From Nymphalis io (taxonomy: Eukaryota; Arthropoda; Insecta; Lepidoptera; Nymphalidae): 64,000 nucleotides of DNA. The stretch spans positions 5,124,468 through 5,188,467 of the forward strand of contig NC_065916.1 of the NCBI RefSeq assembly GCF_905147045.1. The letters run 5' to 3'. Positions 36,601-49,075 of the stretch are shown here, piece after piece. Both the position numbers and the translations under genes were made by a program. Within the stretch, counting starts at the first letter, position 1; every line of letters begins with the position of its first letter. The notes beneath the pieces were generated by a model. That model had not been told where the DNA came from and made no database searches. It saw only the letters and a program-made list of their open reading frames with translations.

Positions 36601-36805
36601 AAAAAATATTATTTATTGCACGCATGAACGGTAAACAATAAGAACCCCAGACAAAGCCTTAGGGTATGACTTGTTGTGTTTCATTAGTTTTTATTTATAT
36701 TAATAAATAAATAATTCAATTATCGTGTCCGAGCGCTTGTACTTGTCATCTTTATGTCTACATAACTGATATAGTGACGATTGTGACGTCACTCAATTAA
36801 TTCTA

Positions 36806-36841
36806 CTGTTAAAAGAAATATAACGATATTTCTTTTAACAG
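36806..36841. other. Perfect 16-bp hairpin
   Basis: Arms CTGTTAAAAGAAATAT and ATATTTCTTTTAACAG pair perfectly around AACG. Weaker pairing (attaatt) extends it on both sides. It could be a tiny palindromic element. Confidence 0.8.
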
Positions 36842-37217
36842 CATTAATTTAACAATTCATATTAAAAAAAACCGTATTATACAAAGTAAAAGTACTTTAA
36901 TTGTAAAATCAATTAAAATAACACCCATAACTTAAGATATAAATTACTAAATATAATAAATCAATGCTTGTTTAATACAAATATAAATGAAAAGTTAATA
37001 CATTAGTTTGAGGAGCGCTGTGCGACGCGGCTTATCGCTGCGGACATTAAAAAAGGTATTCACATCGTTCGACTTACAAAATATCATTATTATTACTTTG
37101 TTGGACGGTCGCGAACAAAAATTGAAATATTTTAACATTAATACGGAGACGCGGCCGTTTGATTCGTACTCACTTTTATGTTAGATTTTGTATTACATTC
37201 CTTTTTTACATTCACTT

Positions 37218-37404
37218 GGTGGTAGGGCTTCGTGCTAGCTAGGGTGGTACTTAGTATTGTTTGTGTGTTTATAGGGTGAGTGAGCCAGTGTTGTTATATA
37301 CAGAAGGGCACGGGAGATACTTCTTAGTTCTTAATGTCGATCGCGCATTGGCGATTTAAGAGAGAAATGTTTAATACTATTTAAGGCGGTGATGACCACA
37401 TAAC
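37218..37404 (+). repeat. SINE-A, diverged
   Basis: 'ggtggtagggcttcgtgcta', 'gggtgagtgagccagtgt' and 'gcgcattggcgattt', with deletions. Confidence 0.75.
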
Positions 37405-37693
37405 GACTATATATAATAAAATAAAATTTCAATTAATCACCTGCAACTATTGTGTTACTATTGCGAATATGCGTCGAAAATCATTGATCGTCAGGAATGT
37501 TATTGAAATTCGATATATCAATTACGAGTTATAGACTATGGAGGTCGTATTTTACACGCGTTGAGTCATTATTGTCATATATTAATTTAAATAAATATCT
37601 TCAATAATCTATCTGAGGAGTAATATTATTTTATATACTATAAATTAGTTTTATATTTAGGTTTATATAAAAATTGATAAAAATAATAATATA

Positions 37694-37950
37694 GTAACAG
37701 CCTGTGAATGTCCCGCTGCTGGGCTAAGGCCTCCTCTCCCTTTATGAGGAGACGGTATGGAGCTTATTCCACCACGCTGCTCCAATGTGGGTTGGTGGAA
37801 TACACATGTAGCAGAATTTCAGTGAAATTAGACACATGCAGGTTTCCTCACGAAGTTTTCCTCCCCCGTCAAGCACGAGATTAATTATAATCTCAAATAA
37901 AGCACATGAAATTTTAGTGGTGCTTGCCCGGGTTTGAACCCACGATCATC
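37694..37950 (-). repeat. SINE-B missing its outer head
   Basis: Tail 'gtaacagcctgtgaatgtcc' on the left. It stops just after the B-box 'gggtttgaacccacgatcat', so the A-box part is absent (5' truncation). Confidence 0.9.
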
Positions 37951-38669
37951 TATTGTTTAGAGATCTTAACTCATAATATATAAATAACTAATATATGTTA
38001 AAGCCATTAGCGAATTTTCATATTTATGTACCCCTATAATCAGCTGAAACATAAAAGCAAGACATGCCATACAACAAACATTTCCATGTGTATTATCACA
38101 TAGGCCAGTAGACGGATAAATAAAAACTATTATATAAAAGACAATACATAAATAATAGAAACTAAACTATTTAAAATTTCATTTCGTCTGTACCGCTCGT
38201 TTGTTATCAGTTATTTACACAGAGCCAGCCCACGATAAGATAAACATATACGACACTCGTCAATAAAGACGATTTGGTTTCGCTTGTATTATATATCGAG
38301 ACATTAACATATACAACAAGTACTTAATCCGTTACAAAAAATAAAACAATCAAATTCGAAACAACCTTCAAAAAAGATTCATTTTACCGCGTACAAATAC
38401 ATATGTGAGCGATAAATATTTATTTACAATAAAAATCCATACATATATAAAAAAAACATTATATATTAACACTGATAAACAGTTGCGTTTGTAAAAAAAT
38501 CCATGAGTATGAACGCATCGATTAAGTAATTTCAAAAACGATAATTACTAAAAAAACCTCATTAACGAAACATTTCCTTGCAACTTGGCCGTGTCGTTAT
38601 CATTCCTTACAATTAAATACAATAAAAATTCAATGACTATGAAATATCACAATTGAATAATATATACTC
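37951..38669. other. Unrecognised AT-rich sequence
   Basis: Nothing recognised. Confidence 0.45.
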
Positions 38670-38677
38670 ATAAGAAT

Positions 38678-39052
38678 CGACTGCCTCGTTGGTCTAGTGG
38701 CTTGATGTAAGGCCGCAGACCCGGAGGTCCTGGATTCAATTCCCAGGTCAGGCCAATAAAAAGTTATTGGATTTTTCTGTCAGAAAATTCTCAGTAGCAG
38801 CCGGGAGTCTGGAAGTTGAAAGTGTGTACACTCCCGTGCCTCGGAAAGCACGTAGAGCCGTTTGTCCTGCGCCTGAATTCTTTCCAGTCGTGTCATTGCC
38901 GTCCCATCGGATTATGAGTAAGGGAATAGAGAGTGCACCTGTGTTTGCGCACACACTTGTGCACTATAATATCTCCTGCGCAGTTGTTAGCTAATTACTC
39001 TTGAGATTGGCCGCCTTGGCCGAAATCGGTCTGGATGACATTATTATTACTT
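38678..39052 (+). repeat. SINE-C, full length with target-site duplication
   Basis: Flanked by 'ataagaat' (38670-38677, 39053-39060). Head 'tgcctcgttggtctagtggc', tail 'tggatgacattattatta'. The reference copy for SINE-C here. Confidence 0.94.
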
Positions 39053-39213
39053 ATAAGAATAACTAGCGAGTTTTTTTGCACGTTCTCCGTAGGATATGCA
39101 TACCGAATCGCGAGCACAACTTTGTTTTAATAATATTGTAAAATAACAATCCAACAACTCTTGGATGAAATTCTACATGATTAAAGTATATTGTTAAAAT
39201 ATCATAACGCGTA

Positions 39214-39235
39214 TATGTCGATAAAAATATCGACA
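39214..39235. other. Short perfect hairpin
   Basis: ATGTCGATA and TATCGACAT flank a loop of a few A/T bases. Likely incidental. Confidence 0.5.
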
Positions 39236-39332
39236 TCGTATTGACAAATACGAAACGTGACTTAAAGCTACTTACATAATATAACCGTTTATCAAAGTAA
39301 AAGAATATTTTAACATATAATACGTAGCCAAA

Positions 39333-39336
<4 letters not shown>

Positions 39337-39366
<30 letters not shown>
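39337..39366. repeat. (TA)n microsatellite
   Basis: About 14 TA units. Confidence 0.9.
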
Positions 39367-39371
<5 letters not shown>

Positions 39372-41326
39372 AGTTTTACCATTTACAATAATTATTAAAT
39401 CAGTTTTAATATTTATATCAACAATTTTAATTAACTAGGTCTAACATTATACTTAGCAACAATATGCTAATTACAATACCGTATTTAAAATATATATTTA
39501 ATTTTGATAACGAATAAAAATATTAAATATGTTAAGAATAACATAACACGACTCCACGGATTCTTGTTCATAAGGTTTGAGCGCATCGCAGCAAATGTAT
39601 TGTATACCCGGTTGAACAATCTTGATCTTTTATTATTTTTATTTTTCATACTTCCTTAAAAGAAAGTCGTTTCTACAACGCTCTAAGCAACGCTTATTGA
39701 ATTTCAGTTAAGATATTTTGTTTTCTGAACGGTATATCCGTTTTAATAGAATTAAAAACGTATCGTACTAAGTGACTTGCTACATATATATATAAACATA
39801 TATTTATATATTTCTGTCTGTCTATCTGTTATGATTTCACAACTGATCAACTAAGCCGATTTTGATGAAATTCCTTAGTAAAACCCTAAAGAAGACAATA
39901 CAGGCTTTTTTATAACTAACTTCATATAAAATTCGAAATCGGCGCGCGAAATCATGTAGTACATAATAAAATATATAACATTTAATATTAGTATTATTTG
40001 TAACCTCCAAGATAAACTGGGTGAAATTTATAAAGGTGAAGATTACCCGCTGGAGTCTGGTGGACATATATACTGATTTGAAACCAGTACACAAAGTATA
40101 TATGCAATATAAGTTTTAAGTACGTATTTAGATGGGTCATGTTATACTTTTGAAGCCAATTATAAGCTATTTCAATTTAAATACATATATCACATTAAAC
40201 GATGTTATTCACATCGTAACGCGATAAGTTATCTATACTTCAGGTACTATCGTGCACGTTTGGTATATACAGGCAAAATCCTGCGATTTCGGTTGCTAAC
40301 TCTTTGAGGTGCGTATAAATCATTACTTTAAATAAAATTTTATATATTTAACTTATATACTTCAATAGTGAATTTATATTGAACTCAGAGAATATTACAT
40401 AATTTCCGTTAAGTTATTCCATTTCTATATATATAAATGAATATTTATTGTGTTAATATTGATGAAAATTAAATAGTCCTGCGTACAGAGGCAAAGGTTC
40501 CTGGCACAAAGAAGATGACCTTTGTATATTTATCTTTGATATACACTTTTTATGTACAACCTAATTCTACGGGTAGCTAGTACATTATATACATTCGGTT
40601 TTTATATAAGTTAATTACAAGATACAAAAACTACCTGTCATGGACATATTTATATACATAAATATAATATATAAAAACGTTTAAATATAAATCTGTACAT
40701 TACTGTCGTGGTTGTAAAATACATAAATACAAATAATACAATTTTATCTGAGTGTCATCTGTTGCATATCAATCAATCACAAAGGTCAATAATAGATGCG
40801 TGTCCTATCATGATGTAACAAAACGAACCACATACATGCTATCGACTGCAACATCGTTTGAAATATTAATTTGTTGCTTTTTATTACTTACATAGAAGCT
40901 TTAAATGTATAAAATATCATGTTTGATTAAAAATCGTTACTCTTCTCTCACGTGTACTACAAGCATTTATATATATATATATATATATGAATATACATAT
41001 ATATTAAATAATATATAACTCACTGTTAACCTCTAAAATTAAATAGCAAAAACATGTTTTATCTGTGTCAAGGATGAAACTAAATTAAGGATACAGAACC
41101 AAAATTGATATTTCCTTTAATATAACGTGAAAATCTCACGCATACAATATATTACAGCGATAAGAACATATGATAGGTCAGCCTGCCTTTCGTAACTAAC
41201 TGCAAACGCTTGACAATCATAATTGATTTCATAATATATAATATGAATTAAAGTCTGCTTGTACGTCGGTGTTAATTATATTAAATAATTTGATATAATC
41301 ATAAAATACAGTTTTATGACAAGCTT
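39367..41326. other. AT-rich sequence with one Helitron-like relic
   Basis: 39814-39895 has 'ctgtctgtctatctgttatg' and 'aagccgattttgatgaaatt'. A TA run lies at 40969-40989. No gene recognised. Confidence 0.45.
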
Positions 41327-41613
41327 TTTTTTATAGAATAGGAAGGTAGACAAGCATATGGGCCATCTGATGGTAAGTGGTCCCCAAACACCCTTAGACA
41401 TTGACATTGTAAGAAATGTCAACTATCGCTTATATAGCCAATGCGCCACCAACCTTTGGAACTAAGATGTTATGTCCCTTGTGCCTGTAATTACACTGGC
41501 ACACTCACCCTTCAAACCGGAACACAGCAATACCGAGTACTGCTTTTTTGCGGTAGAATATCTGATGAGTGGGTGGTACCTACCCAGACGAGCTTGCACA
41601 AAGCCCTACCACC
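41327..41613 (-). repeat. SINE-A, full length
   Basis: Reverse copy complete from the T-rich left end 'ttttttttatagaatagg' to 'gcacaaagccctaccacc'. Confidence 0.93.
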
Positions 41614-42262
41614 GGTAAGACAATCTAACCCGTTAAGCAATGTGATAAAGTGAAAATTATTATTTATATATTTAGTTCAACTGTAATTTAAACTAACATT
41701 ATAAAGCAGTGTAAGGGGTTACCATACGTAAGGAGCTCAGAGTTACTAGTTAAATAAACTTGCTTCATCTTCTATGACACCCACGGCATTTTAATAGGCT
41801 GTAGTCATTAATCTGCTGTCGATTATACATTTGGCAAGCTACCAGTTTTATACGGAGCACTTGTCAAGATGTGTATCCGCAGCCAAGGGCGAACCGGTTG
41901 TATGACATATTACACTTAATTATAAAAGGAAATTACATTTAATTATCAATTTCATTAAAAAAATATCATCATTTTTAAGGAAATTATACGAACAGATGCA
42001 CAACCTGCTAACAATTATCGAGCCCTTAACGTAGGTTATAGTTTTTACTGTGAGTCAAATGCTTGAGTTAACGCGTGTGCGTCACACAGCACACTCCAAT
42101 GACAAAGCATATATATATTATACCATTGTCAAAGTCAAAATTCTTTATTTTATATAGAAGAATTACACTTACTTATTGATTGTCAAATTTCACCGCCGAT
42201 TCATAAACAAAAAGAAGCTAAAGAAACAAAGCGATCATTTTCAACCATTGTTGTTAACTATG

Positions 42263-42301
<39 letters not shown>

Positions 42302-43085
42302 GTATTATCAGTACTTAAAACGGCACGAAGACTATAATCATATTCCCAAGTTTTGTTACATCCTTTAAAAATACAAACGTACCTTCACGTTACTTTTTAA
42401 AGTTTAATATCGATTAGTTTGTATTTAATAATTATATAATTGTATTAGGATAAACGATTGTGAACAAACCTTATAAATAAACAAAAAATATGTATACATA
42501 TATTCTGTTTCATAAATATATAAAAAAAAATGAAGTTTAGAAATAATTTAGTACCGTAAATATTTATATGTTTATAAAAAATATCATCTTCAAATACTTG
42601 GAAGCAACAATAACTGCAAATATTTATCTCGACAAAGCTTAAACTGTTGCCAACTTTTGTTATTTTGGCGAATACTAGCGAAAACACTAATTGGATCATT
42701 CCTTCGGCCATGATATTAATATAGAAAAATAAAAACGTCTGCACGTATTATTCTAATAACATACGAACATATAAATTGTTAATTGAAATTTAAATACCAC
42801 AAAACGAATTAAAAAAAAAAAAAACAACAAAAATGGATAAGTATCAAGACGAGTTATTCACCGTATAGTTCCATAACGTACTACACAATTACTTGAAGAG
42901 TCGTGTATTTAAAATTCAACTTTGCGTCTCGAGTAATAAGATACGTTTTCGGTTCAACGTGTAGCAATTGTGTTGAGGTGTGGTCCAAGTGTTGAATAAA
43001 TATTTGTGTTTTATATTTTTCATCATAATTATTATTATTATATTTTATTGTAAGCCTTAGCCGTTGTTTAGGGATATTTATTTGA
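41614..43085. other. AT-rich sequence
   Basis: Includes a (TA)n run at 42266-42301. No repeat family or gene recognised. Short open frames around 42445-42744 look like chance AT-rich frames. Confidence 0.45.
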
Positions 43086-43345
43086 CGAGCCGGTTAACGT
43101 GGTAGGTAGATACTTGCCTTTCACGCCGGAGGTTGTGGGTTCGATTCCCACCCAGGACAAACATTTGTGTGCATGAACATGTCTGTTTGTCCTGAGTCCG
43201 AGTGTAATTTTCTATATAAGTTTGTATTTACAAAAGAAAAGTAGTATATGTAGTATATCAGTTGTCTGGTTTCCATAGCACAAACTTTGAACAAGCTTAA
43301 TTTGGGATCAGATGGCCGTGTGGGAAAAATGTCTCAGGATATTAT
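43086..43345 (+). repeat. SINE-D, full length
   Basis: Head 'gagccggttaacgtggtagg' with B-box 'gggttcgattcccaccc', body 'tgtctgtttgtcctgagtcc', end 'ggccgtgtgggaaaaatgtc'. Confidence 0.9.
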
Positions 43346-43900
43346 TTATTTTTTTAATTTAATTTTTGATATATTTCTGACTTACTAAGTTTACATTCAA
43401 CATACAAAAATTGTTAATGTTAAACTGTTAATGTTCTTATGTAAACAACACCTTAAAATACACTAATCAATAAAAATATTATATTTACGAAACAAAATAA
43501 TACTAATAAAAATCGCTACCGCTCATAACTCGCGCCGTACACTCAGTAATTTCATCCATGAAATAGTTGGCGTTACCAAATAGGGCTTAGAGCGAGACGG
43601 CGCTACGGGTGCGAAAGAGAGGACAATATTCGTAGAAACTCAGGGATTTTTGAGGTTTTAGAAGGTTTTTTTTTGTAACATTCGCGCCCGTGTCTTTGTT
43701 TGCATAAACATTTTTTTTTTCTTAAAGCCGTTCGTAATACCATTACTGAATATATTTTAGCTTTTTATTTACATGATGTTTTTTTCTACAGTTATGTGTA
43801 ATAATTTCTTTCTATTATATTATTTATATATATATAAATAAAATTTCCATATTAAGCTGATAGTCGAAAATAAAAACTACCTCCAGTTTATGTACCTATA

Positions 43901-44074
43901 CTAATATTATAAATACGAAAGTAAGTCTGTATGTCCGTCTGTTACGGTTACACAGCTGAACCGATTTTGATGTAATTTGATAGGCAGCTAGCTTAAGCAA
44001 CATGGAAGGCCATAGGTTACTTTTTTTATACCTGGGCAGGTGTCCTACCCGCCAACAAGCGGGCGAACACTAGT
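43901..44074 (+). mobile_element. Helitron-like non-autonomous element
   Basis: Starts 'ctaatattataaatacgaaa', has 'cacagctgaaccgattttga' in the middle and ends 'gggcgaacactagt', i.e. CTAG plus T, as in Helitron 3' ends. Assignment is by resemblance to Lep1-type elements. Confidence 0.6.
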
Positions 44075-44135
44075 ATTGTACATAGGATAGAACGAGAAGA
44101 CAAAGTGATATTTACGAAACTTAAATAATACATAA

Positions 44136-44331
44136 CAGTAACAGCCTGTTAATGTCCCACTGCTGGGCTAGGGCCTCCTCTCCCATTTGAGGTGAAGGTT
44201 TGGAGCTTATTCCACCACGCTGCTCCAATGCGGGTTGGTGGAATACACATGTGGCAGAATTTCGATGAAATTAGACACATGCAGGTTTCCTCGCGATGTT
44301 TTCCTTCACCGTCAAGCACGAGATAGATTAT
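44136..44331 (-). repeat. SINE-B, 5'-truncated with target-site duplication
   Basis: Flanked by 'ataatacataa' (44125-44135, 44332-44342). The tRNA head is absent although both duplications are intact, so truncation happened at insertion. Confidence 0.93.
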
Positions 44332-44466
44332 ATAATACATAAGTATATATAAATATCTGTTTATTAACCGTTTTTTTTTTTTGCTATTGTCTATTAGAAT
44401 AATATTAATATAAAAGCGTCCACCGACTTCGTCCGTGTTGAATCATGGTGGTATCATCATTTCATT

Positions 44467-44757
44467 GGTGGTAGGGCTTTGTGCAAGCTCGTCTGGGTAG
44501 GTACCACCCACTCATCAGATATTCTCCCGCAAAACAGCAGTACTTGATATTGTTGTGTTCCGGTTTGAAGGGCGAGTGAGCCAGTGTAATTACAGGCACA
44601 AGGGACATAACATCGTTGTTTCCAAAGTTGGTGGCGCATTGGTGGTGTAAGCGATGGTTAGCATTTCTTACAATGCCAATGTCTATGGGCGTTGGTGACC
44701 ACTTACCATCAGGTGGCCCATATGCTCGTCCACCTACATATACTATAAAAAAAAAAA
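44467..44757 (+). repeat. SINE-A, full length
   Basis: Complete from 'ggtggtagggctttgtgcaa' to 'tatactataaaaaaaaaaaa'. Confidence 0.95.
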
Positions 44758-44827
44758 ACAAAAAAATCATTGATACCTTGGGTTACATTATAGCGATTTT
44801 CTTAAGGATCTAATTTTTTTGAAAATA

Positions 44828-44965
44828 AAATATAGGCTATATCCCACGGTGATAAAGTACCTTCATATTGCTGAAAGAAATTTTAAAATCGGTTAAGTAG
44901 ATTTCGAGTTTATCCATTACAAACGAACACACAACAAAACTCTTCTGCATATAATGTTAGTATAG
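44828..44965 (+). repeat. Helitron-like fragment
   Basis: 'ttttaaaatcggttaagtag', 'atttcgagtttatccattac' and 'gcatataatgttagtat' resemble the 3' part of the element at 62152. Confidence 0.45.
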
Positions 44966-45332
44966 ACATAAATTGTTATTAAGATTAGAGAAAAAATATG
45001 ATACAAACAAATTTAAATATATTTCCCCCCAAATTCCAACGATTATGGACTTATGGTCGAATCACTGGGAGTTTTTGTTGTCTTGTTTTTTTTTTTTTTT
45101 TTCTTGAAAACATAAAGCGATGATCGAACTTAGTCAGCTTAATATTAACTTTAAATTCGTTGTACAAGCAACTGTTTGCGATGTTAATTCTAGCCCTTTA
45201 CGCTATAAATCAATTCTAACACAATAGTAAAATTTTTAAAATATAATATTATATATATTTCCATAACACTAAACACGCAAATATTTTAAGATATGGTTGC
45301 CTGTACGATGACGTTTAATACCACACGGTAGC

Positions 45333-45346
45333 GATAGATGGCGTTG
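45333..45346 (+). promoter_or_regulatory. CTCF-core-like motif
   Basis: GATAGATGGCGTTG resembles the insect CTCF core AGATGGCGC. Motif only. Confidence 0.25.
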
Positions 45347-45540
45347 ATTGAAACTGTCAAATTCCTGAATCGCGCTTTCTAGATTCGCTACTGAGAATAT
45401 ATAGTGTGGAAGTGATTATCTTCAAATGATCAAAGAACTATATTAGTGGGCACAGAGGAAAGCTCTTCCTCAGTTTCGTTTACCGTTTCATCTCCCGAAA
45501 CTAGTTCAGCGAAAACACCACCAGGCAAAAGATATAATAT

Positions 45541-45792
45541 TGGGAGGCGTACGGGCAAATGGGCTACCTGATTGTAAATGGTCACAACCCATAGACTCGT
45601 GATGTACGAAATATTAACCATTCTTTAATCGCCAATGCGCCACCAACCTTGGGAATTAAGATGTTATGTCCCTTGTAATTGCACTGGCTCACTCACCCTT
45701 CAAACCGAAACACAACGATACCAAGTACTGCTATTATGAATATCTGATGAGTGGGTGGTGCCTTCCCAGACGGGCTTGCACGAAGCCCTACC
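45541..45792 (-). repeat. SINE-A, moderately diverged
   Basis: Reverse copy 'aatgggctacctgattgtaa' to 'cacgaagccctaccc', with the poly-CAA and 'cctgtaattac' blocks shortened. Confidence 0.87.
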
Positions 45793-45968
45793 CAGTATTT
45801 ACAAGCATTTATCTATCTAATGTTTATATATTTGTTTAGATCGAATCTTTTAAACTGAAGTAGAACTAGAAATATAACATATTGATTTTTACTGCTATTC
45901 TGTATGAACTCATTTCATGTCCCGTGAAATGTTGACAACCGACTTACGGTGACACACTATTTTGATAC

Positions 45969-46145
45969 CGTAACAGCCTGTGAATGTCCCACTGCTGAGC
46001 TAAAGGCCTCCTCTCCGTTTTTGAGGAGAAGGTTTGGAGCTTATTCCACCACGCTGCTCCAATGCGGGTTGGTGGAATACACATGTGGCAGAATTTCAGT
46101 GAAATTAGACACATGTAGGTTTCCTCACAATGTTTTTCTTCACCG
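45969..46145 (-). repeat. SINE-B, 5'-truncated with target-site duplication
   Basis: Flanked by 'tattttgatac' (45958-45968, 46146-46156). It covers only the 3' 60% of the element. The flank matches a second locus at 55398-55500 that lacks it. Confidence 0.94.
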
Positions 46146-46714
46146 TATTTTGATACGTAATATTATAATTATTATGGTCCATATCGTATATGTGAGTTTC
46201 GAGTACGTTCTAATAGCTCTACAGTTCCGATATCGCAATGCATTTGTATAGTAAGCATGACTTACTTCTCCAGGATATCTCTTGACGACAGAACTCTTAA
46301 ACGAACAACAGCATAGACACGATTTTTTATATATTTATTTATACAAAGGCATGAGTTATACAACCTAAAATATATGAGGAATAAAATGTATACTAAATAC
46401 TTTTTGTATATGACCACTTCATCTTTCTAACTATAAATGGAAGGGTATATGTGTGCTGTGTAAATAAATACTTCATGCATACATAGACATATACTTGAAG
46501 GCAAATATATGGTTCACTTAAAAACATCATAACGGTACGAATTTTCAAGGAAGTGCTTATTCCTATTCACCCTTCCAGATAAGCGTAATGTTTGTTTTAG
46601 GAGTGGACGACAGTGGCGCAAGGTGAGGCTGTTGAGGTTATATATATGTAAAAAAAATATTATCCTGAAAAACGATCACCAATCATTATTTTAAACAGAT
46701 CATAAAAAACTCAC

Positions 46715-46824
46715 CTCCCCATGGAGACCTCTGCCATCGGGTGTATTTTCCGGCAGGAAGTATAGCCTTAGGGAAACGAGGGTCTGGTCTGAGACCCTGT
46801 CCGTCCAGAGGAGTTGCAGTTCGC
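46715..46824 (-). CDS. ARID5B: ARID5-family protein, coding exon B
   Basis: Encodes residues 48-84. The peptide includes GELQLLWTDR and LYFLPENTPDGRGLHGE, close to the vertebrate ARID5B segment AELQLLW...LYFLPEDTPQGR...HGE. The acceptor is CCTTTATCAG|GC and the donor GAG|GTGAGT. It opens with GC completing the Gly codon from exon A and closes on a whole Glu codon. The order GDFFFVR, ELQLLW, YFLPE-TP, then DEV in the next exon follows the usual layout of a BAH-like domain (entry strand, 'iW' strand, R/LPEdT motif). The BAH assignment is my inference from this pattern. The next coding exon lies about 45 kb downstream in transcript direction. Confidence 0.92.
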
Positions 46825-47323
46825 CTGATAAAGGATGCATACAATTAATTCTCCATAATTCAGTTCCGTGATAAAGATACTTCACGATGAGCACGTAGGC
46901 TGAAACTGTACGAAAGACAAGAAGCTTGACCGAACATAACAAAGCTCTACGAGATCCGAGACGCAGAAATATGGTTGAGACTTGCTGATTAATGGTAGTG
47001 TGAAAGGTGGTAGGAAATACATTAATTATTGCTCTTTGTTTTGGCCTTTGTTTTTTCCAGGAGAGGAGGATTTCTGCCCTATAGGCCGAGTAGGCCGGGG
47101 CCTAGGCCGGCAAAATTTGGTGACATTTTATTTAGTAAACGTGTCCTCTGTGAAACCACACATCAACGTTTAGAAACTAAAATATGTGTCCATAGCATGT
47201 CACCAAAAAAAATACCGATAAAAAGATACCGATTATGGTATATTAAGGTATGAAATCCGCCCCTGGGTATACCAGTGTCAATATTTCACCAGCTTATTCA
47301 GTAATAGAAGAACAATCCCTTAC
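46825..47323 (-). other. Intron between exons A and B
   Basis: 499 bp. 47040-47120 contains a GC-rich phrase ('aggccgagtaggccggggcc') that looks transposon-derived. No coding signal. Confidence 0.85.
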
Positions 47324-47465
47324 CAATAGACACCAGTTCTGAATCCTGCCATATCCTCACGAAGAAGAAATCACCGATGGCGACTATCCTCTCCTTGGGT
47401 CCTGTTAGTCTTATGGCCTTGTAGAACGTGTATTGACCGTGTTGACCGCAAGGCACACCGACCAG
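47324..47465 (-). CDS. ARID5B: ARID5-family protein, coding exon A (most 5' exon seen)
   Basis: Encodes residues 1-47 of the visible protein plus one nt of codon 48. The peptide begins LVGVPCGQHGQYTFYK and contains GDFFFVRIW. It matches the start of vertebrate ARID5B (WVGSPCG-HG-FYKA and GDFFFVR) as I recall it. The acceptor is a pyrimidine-rich tract ending TTGTTTCAG before CTGGTC, and the donor is G|GTAAGG. The exon starts in phase 0 and ends with one base of a Gly codon completed by the next exon. There is no ATG here, so a short upstream exon must supply the start. In vertebrates ARID5B is a nuclear DNA-binding partner of the PHF2 histone demethylase. The same role here is inference. ARID5A versus ARID5B orthology cannot be decided, because insects may have a single ARID5. 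Confidence 0.9.
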
Positions 47466-48679
47466 CTGAAACAAGATGGTTGTGTCATCAAATATGGTAA
47501 CAAATCATTAGTAACCGTAACTAGGAGACCTAGCAAGCTGCTTACTTCAGACCTTTAGGGCACAGGAACACACTATTAAAACATTAATACACAAATAAAC
47601 TTGCAATTAATTAGGACAGACGCCATGACATTGATGAAACTCGTGTCGTATTGTTTTCATTCCTACATAATAATGGGAACTAGTTTTATTACACTTTTGA
47701 AGTTTGTGTTGTGTGTCGTTTGTCTTGCAAGAAAATAAGTTTGGGGGGGACGCTAAATTCAAACCTTGCTAACGGCACCCATGTTCTTTATTCAAATGTT
47801 TGTTAACGGAATTTGTTCTTTTTTTTAATTTGGCATTTGCTGCTAAATATAGAAATAAGAACAGAACAACAAATGTTCATGAAACATGCAAACTCATAAA
47901 TATATGATTATGATCCAATGAATTTCGACCACTCGGCAAACACTAGCATATATGTATGTATGTGAATGTATGTTGGTATATCTGTTCGAGGCTGATATAT
48001 TGCAACACCGTTTGACCGATCACTATGATAATAGGCTCATGTATATTATACTATCCACTTTGTTGTAAGCCGATAGATGGCGCTGCAGAACAACAACCTG
48101 AGACACCAATGGATCGCCACGATAAACACACAGTGGAGACAGTCTGTCTACTAAGTTCTTCTCTTACGTTTGAAAACACTCGAATGAAGAGTACATCCGT
48201 GAGCGTCTATCGCTGGCAACCCCGTGCCGTTCACTCAGTCACACTATTCGCAACCCCAACCCCTTTCTTATTATTAATGTCATCGTTTATGACTTTATTA
48301 ACACTTATCGTACATTTAATACGAATAATTTTCTATATATAATTCAATCTAGTTTTTGTGACGTCACTCGCACTTATAAGGGGGGGGGGGGGGTGGTGTA
48401 CGAGTACGATCTATGGATAAGGACAGGATCAAAAGTCAAAATCCTCCTCATCGAGGGAGGAGGGGGAGATTGCCAGTCTGAGGACATTAAATGTAACTTT
48501 AATCTTTACTTGAATCTACATAAATATTTATTTATATATTGTGTTAATACTTAATACAAGTTCGTATCGAACACTCAGAGCTATTTTCGTACCAACTCCC
48601 ACGCTTATTCGGAACAGCGCCGTGATACACGAGAACGTTCCTGTATCCAGGGAAAAAAACACTAAGTACATATTACAGT
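47466..48679. other. Upstream intron or 5' region
   Basis: Starts with the exon A acceptor (CTTGTTTCAG on the minus strand). It contains a (G)14 run at 48380-48393, an AGATGGCGC motif at 48071-48085 and mixed-composition sequence at 48090-48270. No first exon is identified. Confidence 0.5.
48071..48085 (+). promoter_or_regulatory. CTCF-core-like motif
   Basis: CGATAGATGGCGCTG contains the full AGATGGCGC core. It lies 606 bp upstream of exon A. Confidence 0.3.
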
Positions 48680-48977
48680 ACAGTAACAGCCTGTGCATGT
48701 CCCACTGCTGGGCTAAGGCCTCCTCTCCCTTTTGAGAAGAAGGTCGCGCTTATTCCACCACGCTGCTCCAATGCGGTTTGATAGAATACACATGTGGCAG
48801 AATTTCAATGAAATTAGACACATGTAGGTATCCTCACGATGTTTTCCTTCACCGTCAAGCACGATATGAATTATAAACACAAATTAAGCAGATGAAAATT
48901 CAGTAGTGCTTGCGCGGGTTTGAACCTACGATCATCGGTTAAGATTCACGCGTTCTAACCATTAGGCCGTCTCGGCT
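48680..48977 (-). repeat. SINE-B, full length
   Basis: Left tail 'gtaacagcctgtgcatgtcc', right head 'taggccgtctcggct'. Small deletion near 'gaaggtcgcgcttattcc'. Confidence 0.93.
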
Positions 48978-49075
48978 TAATTAATTACTAACTACCTGTC
49001 CCTTCTTCGCTCGGGTAGAATGAGGGTCTACATACCGTTTATATTGAAGTCCACACGTTTTCTTATGTTATGTGA

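Noticed and set aside
42445..42744. 99-codon minus-strand open frame rich in Phe and Ile
   Set aside because: AT-rich composition artefact without motif, splice context or homology that I recognise.
48025..48342. 105-codon open frame on the plus strand upstream of exon A
   Set aside because: No recognised domain, no splice logic and on the opposite strand. Composition fits chance.
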